Source of the DNA: JAWXCH01 sp034440595
GTDB taxonomy: Bacteria > Planctomycetota > Planctomycetia > Pirellulales > JALHPA01
Assembly: GCA_034440595.1 (NCBI GenBank)
Contig: JAWXCH010000527.1
Span: forward strand, 1-5,919
Direction: 5' to 3'
DNA: 5,919 bases
The translations under genes were made by a program, and so were the position numbers. Positions 1 through 5,738 of this stretch are shown piece after piece (the first letter of the stretch is position 1; every line of letters starts with the position of its first letter). The notes below the pieces were generated by a model, which was not told where the DNA came from, searched no databases, and worked only from the letters and a program-made list of their open reading frames with translations.

Positions 1-91
1 CACAGGAACGCAGTTACGTTCAGTTACGGAGTACAAACCTTACCCCGACAGGGACTTCCACCCTGCTGATTCAATTCACTTGCAAACGCAC
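1..91 (-). mobile_element. Probable 5' end of a group II intron, cut by the window edge
   Basis: Read on the minus strand from base 91 leftwards, the sequence begins GTGCG, the classical 5' boundary of bacterial group II introns. About 25 bases later comes a stem-loop, CAGGG-TGGAAGT-CCCTG (bases 65-49), which matches the GGGTGnAAGTCCC element seen near the start of domain I in many bacterial introns. It is followed by a GTAACTG-rich stretch in which the octamer CAGTTACG occurs twice (11-18 and 21-28 on the plus strand). The reverse transcriptase/maturase frame and domains II-VI would lie beyond the left edge, so the call rests on a short 5' segment and on recall of the family pattern. The proposed 5' exon ends in GCCTACTA. 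It could also be a degenerate intron fragment. Confidence 0.5.
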
Positions 92-279
92 TAGTAGGCT
101 TGGTCCCCATGCCGTTAAACTTTTTCTGAATGCGCGTTGCACCTCGGTCGTGTCGCTATTGCCATCTCCCGACGCGCTTAAGCACAATAGGCGAAGCAAT
201 CTTCATGAAGGACTGCAACGGCTGAACGACATCAACTCGCCAAAGGTTGCGGCACCGGGACGGTGCCTACTACAATTTT
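92..279. other. Intergenic stretch with no recognised gene
   Basis: This lies between the putative intron boundary and the stop of the COG3014-type gene. On the minus strand one frame stays open for about 38 codons and ends in a TAG near base 160. It has no convincing start with a ribosome binding site and no family was recognised, so it is not called. A perfect 10-base palindrome CTTCATGAAG sits at 201-210. If the intron call is right, the left part of this stretch is its 5' exon. Confidence 0.4.
251..267 (-). terminator. Hairpin just after the lipoprotein operon, possible terminator
   Basis: GGCACCG and CGGTGCC form a perfect 7-base-pair stem with a 3-base loop, starting 12 bases after the TAG of the COG3014-type gene. 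The stem is GC-rich and well placed to end the lipoprotein transcript. The minus-strand sequence after it (GCAACCTTTGG) has no T-run, so it is not a textbook intrinsic terminator. It could instead stabilise the 3' end or be part of a repeat. Confidence 0.35.
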
Positions 280-1617
280 CTACGGCTGGCTGACCAGCAC
301 CTGCCCGACCGGTTTCAGTCCAGGGCAATTGATCATTATGTAGCTGTTATAGCCGTTATTGATCGTCACGTTCTTGACGACAGGTCTCCCCCCGACGCCA
401 TTTCCGATCGCCTGCAATTCGATCGCATGCTCGCCGGCGGGAAGTTCAATCCGCAGCACCTGGATCTTGTCAGGTAATAGGCCCCAGCAGCGGGTATCGG
501 CCGACTCGGTGGCCTCCCAGACCACACCCAAGGCATCGAATGCAAAGCTGGAGAGTGTGTCTCGTTCGATACCGACAGATTCCTTGGCCCCGTAGACGAT
601 TCCCTTTTTGATCGTGCGACGTACCACGGCCCTGGCGACGATTTGATCAAAGACCTCGTTGTACTGCTGCACGGCAATCTCGCCGATGTCGGTCACGGTC
701 TCGGTTGTACCGACCGGTTGGCCGTTGACCGCGACACGAATGTTGGTGACATTGCTGGCCACCTTGATTACTTTCGGAACTGGAATCGGAGCCAGAGTAG
801 GGGGCAGCGACTGGTTCAAGTTGTTGCTCAGAATCCGGTCCGCAATCAACATGGCAACTTGCGTCGGTAGTTCGATGGTTTCAATCTTGTACGGTCCTGC
901 ACCAACCAAACCAAAGACATACAGCACACCATTGCCCGGCGCTGAATGCCGACCCATTTGCGCACGTTGCAGGTCGAACGCTCCGTACTTGAAGTCGGGC
1001 TGCCAACTGCAGACCATGGCGGTGGCGCGTTGACTATCATCAAAGTTACTATGTGTCGCTTCGCGCAACAGGCCATGTACATACGGGCCAAGCGCAATTC
1101 GTTTATAGGCCAGCTTGGGGTTCTTGCCGTTTGCGTCGGTGCCGTCGTGAATGATCTGCTGCTGCTTGTCGATGGTTTGCAACGAATACGCCAATGCATC
1201 CTGACCATCGGTCATCAGGTTAGACAGCGTCAGCATGGCGCGAATGAGAACCTTTTCGTAGTCCTCGCCAGCGTAAGCATACGCATTGTCGTCCGTCAGC
1301 ATAGCGAGGGTCGACTCGCCAATGTCGGAGCCTTCTAGGGCATCAAATTGATCGCGAACTTCGCGCAGTGTTCGTTGGGCTTCGTGAGGTTTGCCCTCGG
1401 CCAGTTCCAGCATGGCACGTTCGAGCTTCAGAACTTCGACGTCGTTCCCTTTTTTTGCCAAGCCTTCTTCCACAGAGGTACGTGCAAAGATCAAATCGCC
1501 GCTGGCGTATCCGCTGCGGATTTCTTGCAGCCGATCCGCATAGGTCGAACAGCCAGTCAGGTGCGCCATGAGCAGCGCACATGCCAGCATCAGGAGCGAT
1601 CGAATTGGCATCCTCAT
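280..1617 (-). CDS. COG3014-type lipoprotein, second gene of the lipoprotein pair
   Basis: Predicted secreted lipoprotein of 445 residues. The N-terminus has basic residues, a hydrophobic core (7-20) and a lipobox LTGC with the acceptor Cys23; Ser24 at +2 does not signal inner-membrane retention. Residues about 25-155 are helical and TPR-like. They include LTDDNAYAYAGEDYEKV (107-123), which matches the TNDNALPYxGEDYE signature I associate with COG3014. Other matching blocks are GNGVLYVFGLVGAGPYK (228-244), a basic helix DQIVARAVVRRTIKK (324-338) and ADTRCWGLLPDKIQ (373-386) followed by a beta-rich PAGEH segment (393-397). The ATG at 1617 is preceded by AGGA at 9 bases. The gene lies 36 bases after the LpoB-like gene and is very likely cotranscribed with it. 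COG3014 proteins have no firmly established biochemical role, but are found beside LpoB-like lipoproteins in proteobacteria. The family call is from remembered motifs; an envelope role is inferred. Confidence 0.8.
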   Translation of the reverse strand: MRMPIRSLLMLACALLMAHLTGCSTYADRLQEIRSGYASGDLIFARTSVEEGLAKKGNDVEVLKLERAMLELAEGKPHEAQRTLREVRDQFDALEGSDIGESTLAMLTDDNAYAYAGEDYEKVLIRAMLTLSNLMTDGQDALAYSLQTIDKQQQIIHDGTDANGKNPKLAYKRIALGPYVHGLLREATHSNFDDSQRATAMVCSWQPDFKYGAFDLQRAQMGRHSAPGNGVLYVFGLVGAGPYKIETIELPTQVAMLIADRILSNNLNQSLPPTLAPIPVPKVIKVASNVTNIRVAVNGQPVGTTETVTDIGEIAVQQYNEVFDQIVARAVVRRTIKKGIVYGAKESVGIERDTLSSFAFDALGVVWEATESADTRCWGLLPDKIQVLRIELPAGEHAIELQAIGNGVGGRPVVKNVTINNGYNSYIMINCPGLKPVGQVLVSQP

Positions 1618-1653
1618 GCGCGAGATTCCTGCCCTGGGAATTGGCCGTAGTGG

Positions 1654-2328
1654 TTAAGCCTTGGACTGGAACCAACGGCCGACGCGGCTCTTGTGGTAGG
1701 TCTTAGTAATCGTTGCCGACTCCTTTTCCGCCTGTCCGGTGCGGATGTTGACCAGCTCCAGTGTCAGCAGGTAGTCGCGCTGAAACTCCTGGTTCTCGCG
1801 CGTGGTGCCTGAGGTGATCGTGGCATACAGCAGGTAATCAAACGGTTGCCCGGCCTGCTCCATGAACCCTGTGAAAACACGCATGTTCTCCGGCAGGAAC
1901 AACTGATCTGGGCGAAGTCGCGTCTCCATCAAACCGGCATCGACGTAGCGTTTGCTGACCGGCTCGAACATCTGCGACTCAAGGATCTTCGTGTCGATGA
2001 TCTGATAAAGCTGATCCTTGAAATCGCCGACTTCCTCGGCGCTTTTGTTTTCGACGGCGACAAAGCAGATCCGTTTTCGCGGGGCTGGAATCTCTTCGGC
2101 ACCCCCGTAAGAGACCGGTGTGATCTGTGCGGATGCGGCCTGACGGCCTAGCAACTTGGCCACGGATTCCTGCACCAGCGGCGTGAACGTTTCTGCACCG
2201 GCCTGATGACTGGCCACCATGTCGGGCTGCCCTGGCTTGGTGATTTGCGCGAACTGTTTGTTCCGACAGCCCGTCAGCAATGAGCCTATTCCGACCAATC
2301 CCGCACTGAGGAAATAGCGACGATCCAT
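1654..2328 (-). CDS. LpoB-like lipoprotein (penicillin-binding protein activator LpoB family)
   Basis: Predicted lipoprotein of 224 residues. Signal peptide MDRRYFLSAGLVGIGSLLTGC has lipobox LTGC with Cys21 and a twin-arginine start (D-R-R-Y-F-L) that would fit Tat export. A low-complexity linker leads to a globular domain from about residue 85: beta strand RICFVAVENKS (86-96), helix GDFKDQLYQIIDTKILES (101-118), then FEPVSKRYVDAGLMETRL (121-138), and strands FDYLLYATITSG (163-174) and YLLTLELVNIRTGQ (186-199). This is the order of the LpoB/PF13036-type fold. In Escherichia coli LpoB is an outer-membrane lipoprotein that activates the peptidoglycan synthase PBP1b; whether this protein does so is unknown. 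The ATG at 2328 has AAGGA 6 bases upstream and places the signal peptide at the N-terminus. A TTG 24 bases further up would only add residues before it. First gene of the pair with the COG3014-type lipoprotein. Confidence 0.75.
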   Translation of the reverse strand: MDRRYFLSAGLVGIGSLLTGCRNKQFAQITKPGQPDMVASHQAGAETFTPLVQESVAKLLGRQAASAQITPVSYGGAEEIPAPRKRICFVAVENKSAEEVGDFKDQLYQIIDTKILESQMFEPVSKRYVDAGLMETRLRPDQLFLPENMRVFTGFMEQAGQPFDYLLYATITSGTTRENQEFQRDYLLTLELVNIRTGQAEKESATITKTYHKSRVGRWFQSKA

Positions 2329-2334
2329 CCCTGA

Positions 2335-2340
2335 TCCTTT
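2335..2340 (-). promoter_or_regulatory. Ribosome binding site that fixes the LpoB-like start
   Basis: The minus strand reads AAAGGA, then TCAGGG, then ATG at 2328. The 6-base spacing is good, and this start leaves a lipoprotein signal peptide beginning MDRR. The upstream TTG at 2352 has no comparable site. Confidence 0.7.
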
Positions 2341-2551
2341 CGTAATTGCCAAGCTGGCTTTTGAATGGTTGCCCCGGACCGGAAATCCATTGCTGCCGTG
2401 GCGACTCCTCGAATATTACTCGGCCCAATGCTGTGGTGGACTGCATCGGATTTGTGTTCCACACCGGATGGATGCGAAGCAATTCGACTGGCTTGGGGCA
2501 GGAAGTTTATCCAGAGCACCTGTTCAGAACAATTGCAGTGTCGCAGCAGCA

Positions 2552-2616
2552 TCGATGCTAGCACGAAGGGCGATTTAGCAAAGAGGATGGGGCGAGGAGG
2601 AGTCGATGCTAGCACG
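2552..2616 (+). repeat. Pair of 14-base direct repeats, TCGATGCTAGCACG
   Basis: TCGATGCTAGCACG occurs exactly at 2552-2565 and again at 2603-2616, a period of 51 bases. Each copy contains the palindrome TGCTAGCA. Related pieces recur at the right end of the window: ATGCTAGCA at 5794-5802 and GTTAGCACG at 5815-5823. This suggests a dispersed intergenic motif rather than an operator pair, though a binding-site role cannot be excluded because the pair lies upstream of the lipoprotein genes. Confidence 0.6.
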
Positions 2617-2670
2617 CTGCACTGTAACTTCTAGGGATTCGGCTTCGCAAGGAGATAACGAATGGGTGCT

Positions 2671-2703
2671 CTGGATTCCCGCCTTCGCGGGAAAGACGGG
2701 GGG
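2671..2703. repeat. Dispersed palindromic intergenic repeat (GGATTCCCGCnTTCGCGGGAA type)
   Basis: TTCCCGC (2676-2682) and GCGGGAA (2687-2693) form a perfect 7-base-pair stem with the loop CTTC, set in CTGGATTCC and AAGACGGGGGG. Read on the minus strand it translates to FPAKAGIQ, the hallmark of a widespread bacterial intergenic repeat (usually CGGGAATGACG after the stem; here AAAGACGG). No open frame here is credible as a gene. The stem could act in transcript 3'-end processing for the SDR gene, but it has no T-run. Confidence 0.65.
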
Positions 2704-2789
2704 AGGGACGGCGAAGCGACTCACGTAGCGCATTGGTTCGTTCCACGCACCAGACATATGGTTGTAAACCCGCGATCGGTGATTGAGGC

Positions 2790-2845
2790 GTACCTTTGCG
2801 CAACCTCGAACGAAGTGTGCGGTGCGTTTCACAAACCCTACAGGA
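2790..2845 (-). repeat. Possible second dispersed repeat beside the SDR stop
   Basis: Directly after the SDR stop the minus strand reads CTGTAGGGTTTGTGAAACGC followed by ACCGCACACTTC. One frame of this gives VGFVKRTAHF, which I recall from spurious proteins translated from intergenic repeats in planctomycete and metagenomic genomes. The edges are not clear, and the right-hand edge appears to lie within a few bases of the SDR stop codon. The identification is from memory and needs a copy-number search. Confidence 0.35.
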
Positions 2846-3637
2846 TTACCGCCTCGGTGGTGGCACGCCCAGCGACTTTCCGCCATCGATTCTCAATGAA
2901 GTTCCCGTCACCATCACCGATGCATCGCTGGCCAGGTATAACGCCGCTTGTGCGATCTCTTCTAGAGTGTTCATACGACCTAGTGCGCGGCCGATTGGTG
3001 TGGCGTCGATCATGTGCCGCGCCAGTGCGCCGCCGTCGTCCGCCGCAGCGAGCGCGCGGTCGATAATCTCTGTCTGTGCGACAGGTCCGGGGCAGATGGA
3101 ATTCACGCGGATCTTGTCGACGCTGTGGCAGAGTGCCAGACTCTTGCCAAAGGCGATCACGGCCGCCTTGCTGGTCGAATAGACGGGATCGTGTGCCCGT
3201 GGCAGCAGGCCAGAGTTGCTGGCGATTAGAATGATCGAGCCGCCGCCACTTTTTTGCATGGGTCCGATGGCATGCTTGGCCAGCAGAAACGCCCCTTTTA
3301 GATTGATTTCCAGGCAGGCGTCCCACTCTTCTTCCAGTACGTCGGGTATCTGCCGGACTAGGACAATCCCCGCACTATGTACAACGATGTCGAGTCGCCC
3401 GGTGGCCGCTGTGGCTGCTTCAATCAGTGAGCGGACATCCGCTTCACGCCGCACGTCGCAGTGTATCTGCGAAATGCCGGCGCTACTGAAAGCAGGCTCA
3501 TTCTCCGCTGCCGGTCTTAAATCTCCGGTCCAGACGTTTGCTCCATGCTTGGCAAACGCTAGCGCAATGGCGCGGCCGATGCCCGAAGCACCCCCGGTAA
3601 TCACCGCCGTTCGCTGTGATAAATCGATGGGAAACAT
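2846..3637 (-). CDS. SDR-family oxidoreductase (short-chain dehydrogenase/reductase)
   Basis: Classical SDR of 263 residues, the usual length of about 250, predicted to be a cytosolic NAD(P)-dependent oxidoreductase. Rossmann cofactor motif TGGASGIG (14-21); Asp39 at the end of the second strand (TGDL) suggests NAD(H) rather than NADP(H). CDV at 60-62 contacts the adenine ring in family members. HSAG (87-90) replaces the usual NNAG. The catalytic tetrad is complete: Asn112 (INLKG), Ser140, Tyr153 and Lys157 (YSTSK). PG at 183-184 and the C-terminal TGTSLRIDGG block (244-253) are standard. The substrate cannot be read from the sequence. The ATG at 3637 is 2 bases after the sppA stop and has GGGA 7 bases upstream inside the sppA end. 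A GTG at 3688 would extend the protein into sppA by 17 residues with no family support. Likely cotranslated with sppA, an unusual partner. Confidence 0.9.
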   Translation of the reverse strand: MFPIDLSQRTAVITGGASGIGRAIALAFAKHGANVWTGDLRPAAENEPAFSSAGISQIHCDVRREADVRSLIEAATAATGRLDIVVHSAGIVLVRQIPDVLEEEWDACLEINLKGAFLLAKHAIGPMQKSGGGSIILIASNSGLLPRAHDPVYSTSKAAVIAFGKSLALCHSVDKIRVNSICPGPVAQTEIIDRALAAADDGGALARHMIDATPIGRALGRMNTLEEIAQAALYLASDASVMVTGTSLRIDGGKSLGVPPPRR

Positions 3638-3639
3638 TT

Positions 3640-4737
3640 TTAGTTCCCGACCGAGCGATTGGTGATAATCGCCGGCAGCCAGGTACACAGGTAGTACGCC
3701 CTAGGGGCCGTCAGATCGAGCAGCCCACTAAGGTTGAGCGATTGCGACTGTGAAGAAGGGCCTTCCATGACATCGGTTAGCAATCCTCTTGGCCGAACGT
3801 ACTTCACACAGCGAACTTCATCAGGATTGAGGCCGGCAAGTTTTACCGCGTGACCGATGGCGTCTTCGATAAACCCCAACTGGTCGACCAGACCGAGATC
3901 CTTGGCCTGTTTCGCAGTGAATATCTGCCCTGTGGATATCTTGTCCATGGCCTCATTATCGTTGGCCAGTTTTGGACGCCCCTTGCGAATGATGTCTTTG
4001 AAATCGTTGAACGATTGCTCCACCAACTGGCGGAGAATTTCTTTCTCCTTGGCCTCAATTTCTGGCGATTGCTTGCGCGTTGGGCTGCCCATCATTTTCA
4101 ATGGATTACTGGCAATCGAATCGTCCTGAATGTCCCACTTCTCCAGCAATGCCGAAATATCGTAGTGCGGAATAATCACCCCGATCGAACCGGTCCAGGT
4201 CGTCGGTTCGGCGTAGATGGTTTCCGGCTCGCTACCAACGGCCATGGCGATGTAGTACCCACCACTAGCAGCCAGCCCCCCCATGCTAACCACCAGCGGG
4301 ATCTTTTTCTCGGCAGTCATCCTGATCAGATGATGGTAGAGGTAGTCGCTGCCGGTGATGGTTCCACCAGGAGAATCGATCCGCAGCACAACCGCTTTGA
4401 CGTTTTCATCCTTGGCCACCTGATCGATCTGCCATTTGGCGAAACCTTCATTGTGCATAATCGCCCCTTCGACCGAGATGATCGCAACCTTGTCGGTGGC
4501 AGTCAGATTCAGCGAGTGAAATTTTTCCTCAATCTGAGGATTTGGCTGAATGTACGACGAATACTTTGAATACAGCGAAAAGATCACCAGTACCGCGATT
4601 CCGAGCAGAATCCACGGCAACCGCGCGCCGAAACGGCCAAAGCGGCCCTGCTCCAGGATGACACGCATCGGTACATCGGCGCGTGTCGCAACCGGATATC
4701 CACCCGGCAGGTTAGGATCGTTCGGGCTAGGTGACAT
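3640..4737 (-). CDS. sppA: Signal peptide peptidase SppA, membrane-bound serine protease (S49 family)
   Basis: Membrane protease of 365 residues that cleaves leftover signal peptides in or at the cytoplasmic membrane. A polar N-terminal tail of about 39 residues precedes one transmembrane helix (about 40-57); the protease domain follows, probably on the outer face. Family blocks are VAIISVEGAI (84-93), VKAVVLRIDSPGGT (113-126), VVSMGGLAASGGYYIA (149-164) with the nucleophile Ser158, and TWTGSIGVI (180-188). NPLKMMGSPTR (211-221) places Lys214 at the position of the catalytic Lys199 of Bacillus subtilis SppA. IFTAKQAKDLGLVDQLG (272-288) follows. The length fits the short, single-domain form rather than the double-domain E. 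coli form. The C-terminal PRAYYL (345-350) resembles PRMMYL at the end of the Bacillus enzyme. The ATG at 4737 has GAGGGGAG 6 bases upstream. First gene of a unit with the SDR gene. Confidence 0.93.
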   Translation of the reverse strand: MSPSPNDPNLPGGYPVATRADVPMRVILEQGRFGRFGARLPWILLGIAVLVIFSLYSKYSSYIQPNPQIEEKFHSLNLTATDKVAIISVEGAIMHNEGFAKWQIDQVAKDENVKAVVLRIDSPGGTITGSDYLYHHLIRMTAEKKIPLVVSMGGLAASGGYYIAMAVGSEPETIYAEPTTWTGSIGVIIPHYDISALLEKWDIQDDSIASNPLKMMGSPTRKQSPEIEAKEKEILRQLVEQSFNDFKDIIRKGRPKLANDNEAMDKISTGQIFTAKQAKDLGLVDQLGFIEDAIGHAVKLAGLNPDEVRCVKYVRPRGLLTDVMEGPSSQSQSLNLSGLLDLTAPRAYYLCTWLPAIITNRSVGN

Positions 4738-4806
4738 ACTTGGCTCCCCTCAAAAAGAGTTCTAATGAAACAAATAATTTGAACATAGCGTGCATTTGCT
4801 GGCCCT

Positions 4807-4834
4807 ATTGTAGAGTCTGCTTAAAAGACAGCAA
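4807..4834 (-). promoter_or_regulatory. Candidate sigma-70-type promoter for sppA
   Basis: On the minus strand TTGCTG (4834-4829) and TACAAT (4812-4807) are separated by 16 bases. The -10 matches the consensus at five of six positions, the -35 only in its TTG. Transcription would start near base 4800, giving a leader of about 60 bases before sppA. The downstream leader is AT-rich. No plus-strand promoter of similar quality was found for the opposing gene. Confidence 0.4.
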
Positions 4835-4951
4835 TGATCGGCGGGAAACTCGGCAGTTCGGTGCTCTGCGGTTGCACGATTCCGCCTGTTGGCGTTAAGC
4901 TACGTCTTGGTGGCTGGCGGCGAACTCGCCCCGCAGTCCCCTTCTCACCTC

Positions 4952-4965
4952 TCATGCTGGCATGA
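4952..4965. promoter_or_regulatory. Inverted repeat just before the isomerase ribosome binding site
   Basis: TCATGC-TG-GCATGA is a perfect 6-base inverted repeat with a 2-base spacer, ending 2 bases before the AAAAAGGAG of the plus-strand gene. The short spacer does not suit an RNA hairpin, so a dimeric repressor operator is more plausible. It could also be chance. Confidence 0.25.
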
Positions 4966-4967
4966 AA

Positions 4968-4973
4968 AAGGAG
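4968..4973 (+). promoter_or_regulatory. Ribosome binding site that fixes a GTG start
   Basis: AAGGAG lies 8 bases before the GTG at 4982. It is the strongest Shine-Dalgarno sequence in the window and supports GTG over the in-frame upstream codon at 4889, which would add 31 residues with no resemblance to the family. Confidence 0.75.
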
Positions 4974-4981
4974 TCAACGGA

Positions 4982-5728
4982 GTGTTTGTCGCTGCTTCAA
5001 CGGAGTGTTTTCCCGACCTGTCCCTGACCGATGCGCTCGATCGCATGGTCGACCTCGAGTACACCGGGGTCGAGTTTGGGCTGATCGAATCTGGCAAGCA
5101 ACTCAAGCCATCGCAGGTGCATGCGGACTTGGAGCGAGCGATCAAGCTCTGCCGTGATACGCACCGACTGACACCGGCCGGGTACACGGTCGACATGCCC
5201 GAGGGACCGGACTATTACGCGCAGTTCGCATCGTGCTGCAAACTGGCCAAGGCGACCAAGGTGGTTGCGGTGACGGTTCCAGCAGCCGAACTGGGTACCC
5301 CGTTTAATGCCGAAATCGAACGACTGCGCGAGTTGGTCAAGATCGCATCCGTTGACGGCGTGGTGGTCGGGCTGAAGACCGAAGTCGGTCGACTGACTGA
5401 GAACCCCGACACGGCATTGGCACTGTGCGATAATGTTAAGGGATTAGGTATTACGCTAGATCCTAGCCATTACATCTGTGGTCCGTTGAAAGGTGGCAAT
5501 TACGATCAACTACTGAAGTTTGTCATCCATACGCATTTGCGCGATACGAGCAAAGAAAAGCTGCAAGTACGCGTTGGACAAGGTGAAGTCGAATACGGCA
5601 AGTTGATTTCGCAACTGGCGATGTTCAATTACAATCGCGCGCTATCGGTTCATATGCCCCCGATGCCGGATGTGGATCATAGTGGCGAGATGCGCAAGCT
5701 TCGTCTGTTATTGGAAAGCTTGCTGTAG
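4982..5728 (+). CDS. Sugar phosphate isomerase/epimerase-like TIM-barrel protein
   Basis: Protein of 248 residues of the xylose isomerase-like TIM-barrel family (AP endonuclease 2 fold, PF01261), cytosolic, with no signal peptide. It starts FVAASTECFPDLSL, the first barrel strand and loop. Then come VDLEYTGVEF (23-32), the second strand; VVAVTVP (94-100); VVVGLKTEVGRLTENPD (127-143) with Glu134; LGITLDPSHY (155-164) with Asp160 and His163; VIHTHLRD (181-188) with His183 and His185; and GQGEVEY (199-205). These give most of the ligands that usually bind a divalent metal. The last expected Glu, in the strand ALSVHMPP (220-227), is replaced by His224, so the metal site may differ. The protein ends in the compact helix MRKLRLLLESLL (237-248). 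The start is GTG at 4982. Monocistronic and divergent from sppA. The substrate is unknown; isomerase, epimerase or dehydratase are all possible in this fold. Confidence 0.82.
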   Translation: MFVAASTECFPDLSLTDALDRMVDLEYTGVEFGLIESGKQLKPSQVHADLERAIKLCRDTHRLTPAGYTVDMPEGPDYYAQFASCCKLAKATKVVAVTVPAAELGTPFNAEIERLRELVKIASVDGVVVGLKTEVGRLTENPDTALALCDNVKGLGITLDPSHYICGPLKGGNYDQLLKFVIHTHLRDTSKEKLQVRVGQGEVEYGKLISQLAMFNYNRALSVHMPPMPDVDHSGEMRKLRLLLESLL

Positions 5729-5738
5729 AGCTTGCAAC

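Larger units (their letters stand above)
2329..2845. other. Long intergenic region with repeat-like elements and no gene
   Basis: About 517 bases between the end of the SDR gene and the start of the LpoB-like gene, both read on the minus strand, so it must carry the lipoprotein promoter unless transcription reads through. Several frames are open for 60-110 codons on both strands, but they overlap one another, lack good ribosome binding sites and have repeat-like composition. Right half: a GC-rich hairpin repeat (2671-2703) and a segment beside the SDR stop that resembles a dispersed repeat. Middle: two copies of a 14-base direct repeat. Left half: nothing recognised apart from weak promoter-like hexamers. 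Confidence 0.6.

Noticed and set aside
2329..2352. TTG start of the LpoB-like gene
   Set aside because: It would bury the ribosome binding site AAAGGA inside the coding region and push the signal peptide inward.
2495..2530. Minus-strand promoter-like pair TTGTTC / TAAACT with 17-base spacing upstream of the LpoB-like gene
   Set aside because: It matches only three and four of six consensus bases and lies over 170 bases from the start; too weak to list as a feature.
2286..2615. Overlapping minus-strand and plus-strand open frames in the long intergenic region
   Set aside because: They overlap each other and the LpoB-like start, show no domain, have no good start sites, and include repeat sequence.
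2662..3182. Two plus-strand frames of about 130 codons spanning the repeat region and the SDR 3' end
   Set aside because: They cross the palindromic repeat and run antisense into the SDR gene, with no recognisable family.
3216..3665. A 149-codon plus-strand open frame opposite the SDR gene
   Set aside because: It is antisense to all the SDR catalytic motifs, and its Ser/Ala/Arg-rich composition is that of a shadow frame.
3638..3688. GTG start of the SDR gene inside sppA
   Set aside because: It adds 17 residues before the usual first strand; the ATG at 3637 has a suitable GGGA and gives the normal SDR length.
3850..4569. A 239-codon plus-strand open frame opposite sppA
   Set aside because: It lies wholly antisense to a well-supported SppA protein, has no ribosome binding site, and its length follows from the codon composition of sppA.
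4779..4811. Plus-strand TTGAAC / TATTGT as a promoter for the isomerase-like gene
   Set aside because: The spacing of 21 bases is too long for a sigma-70 promoter.
4889..4981. Longer start for the isomerase-like protein
   Set aside because: The extra 31 residues match nothing in the family, and a strong AAGGAG lies just before the GTG at 4982.
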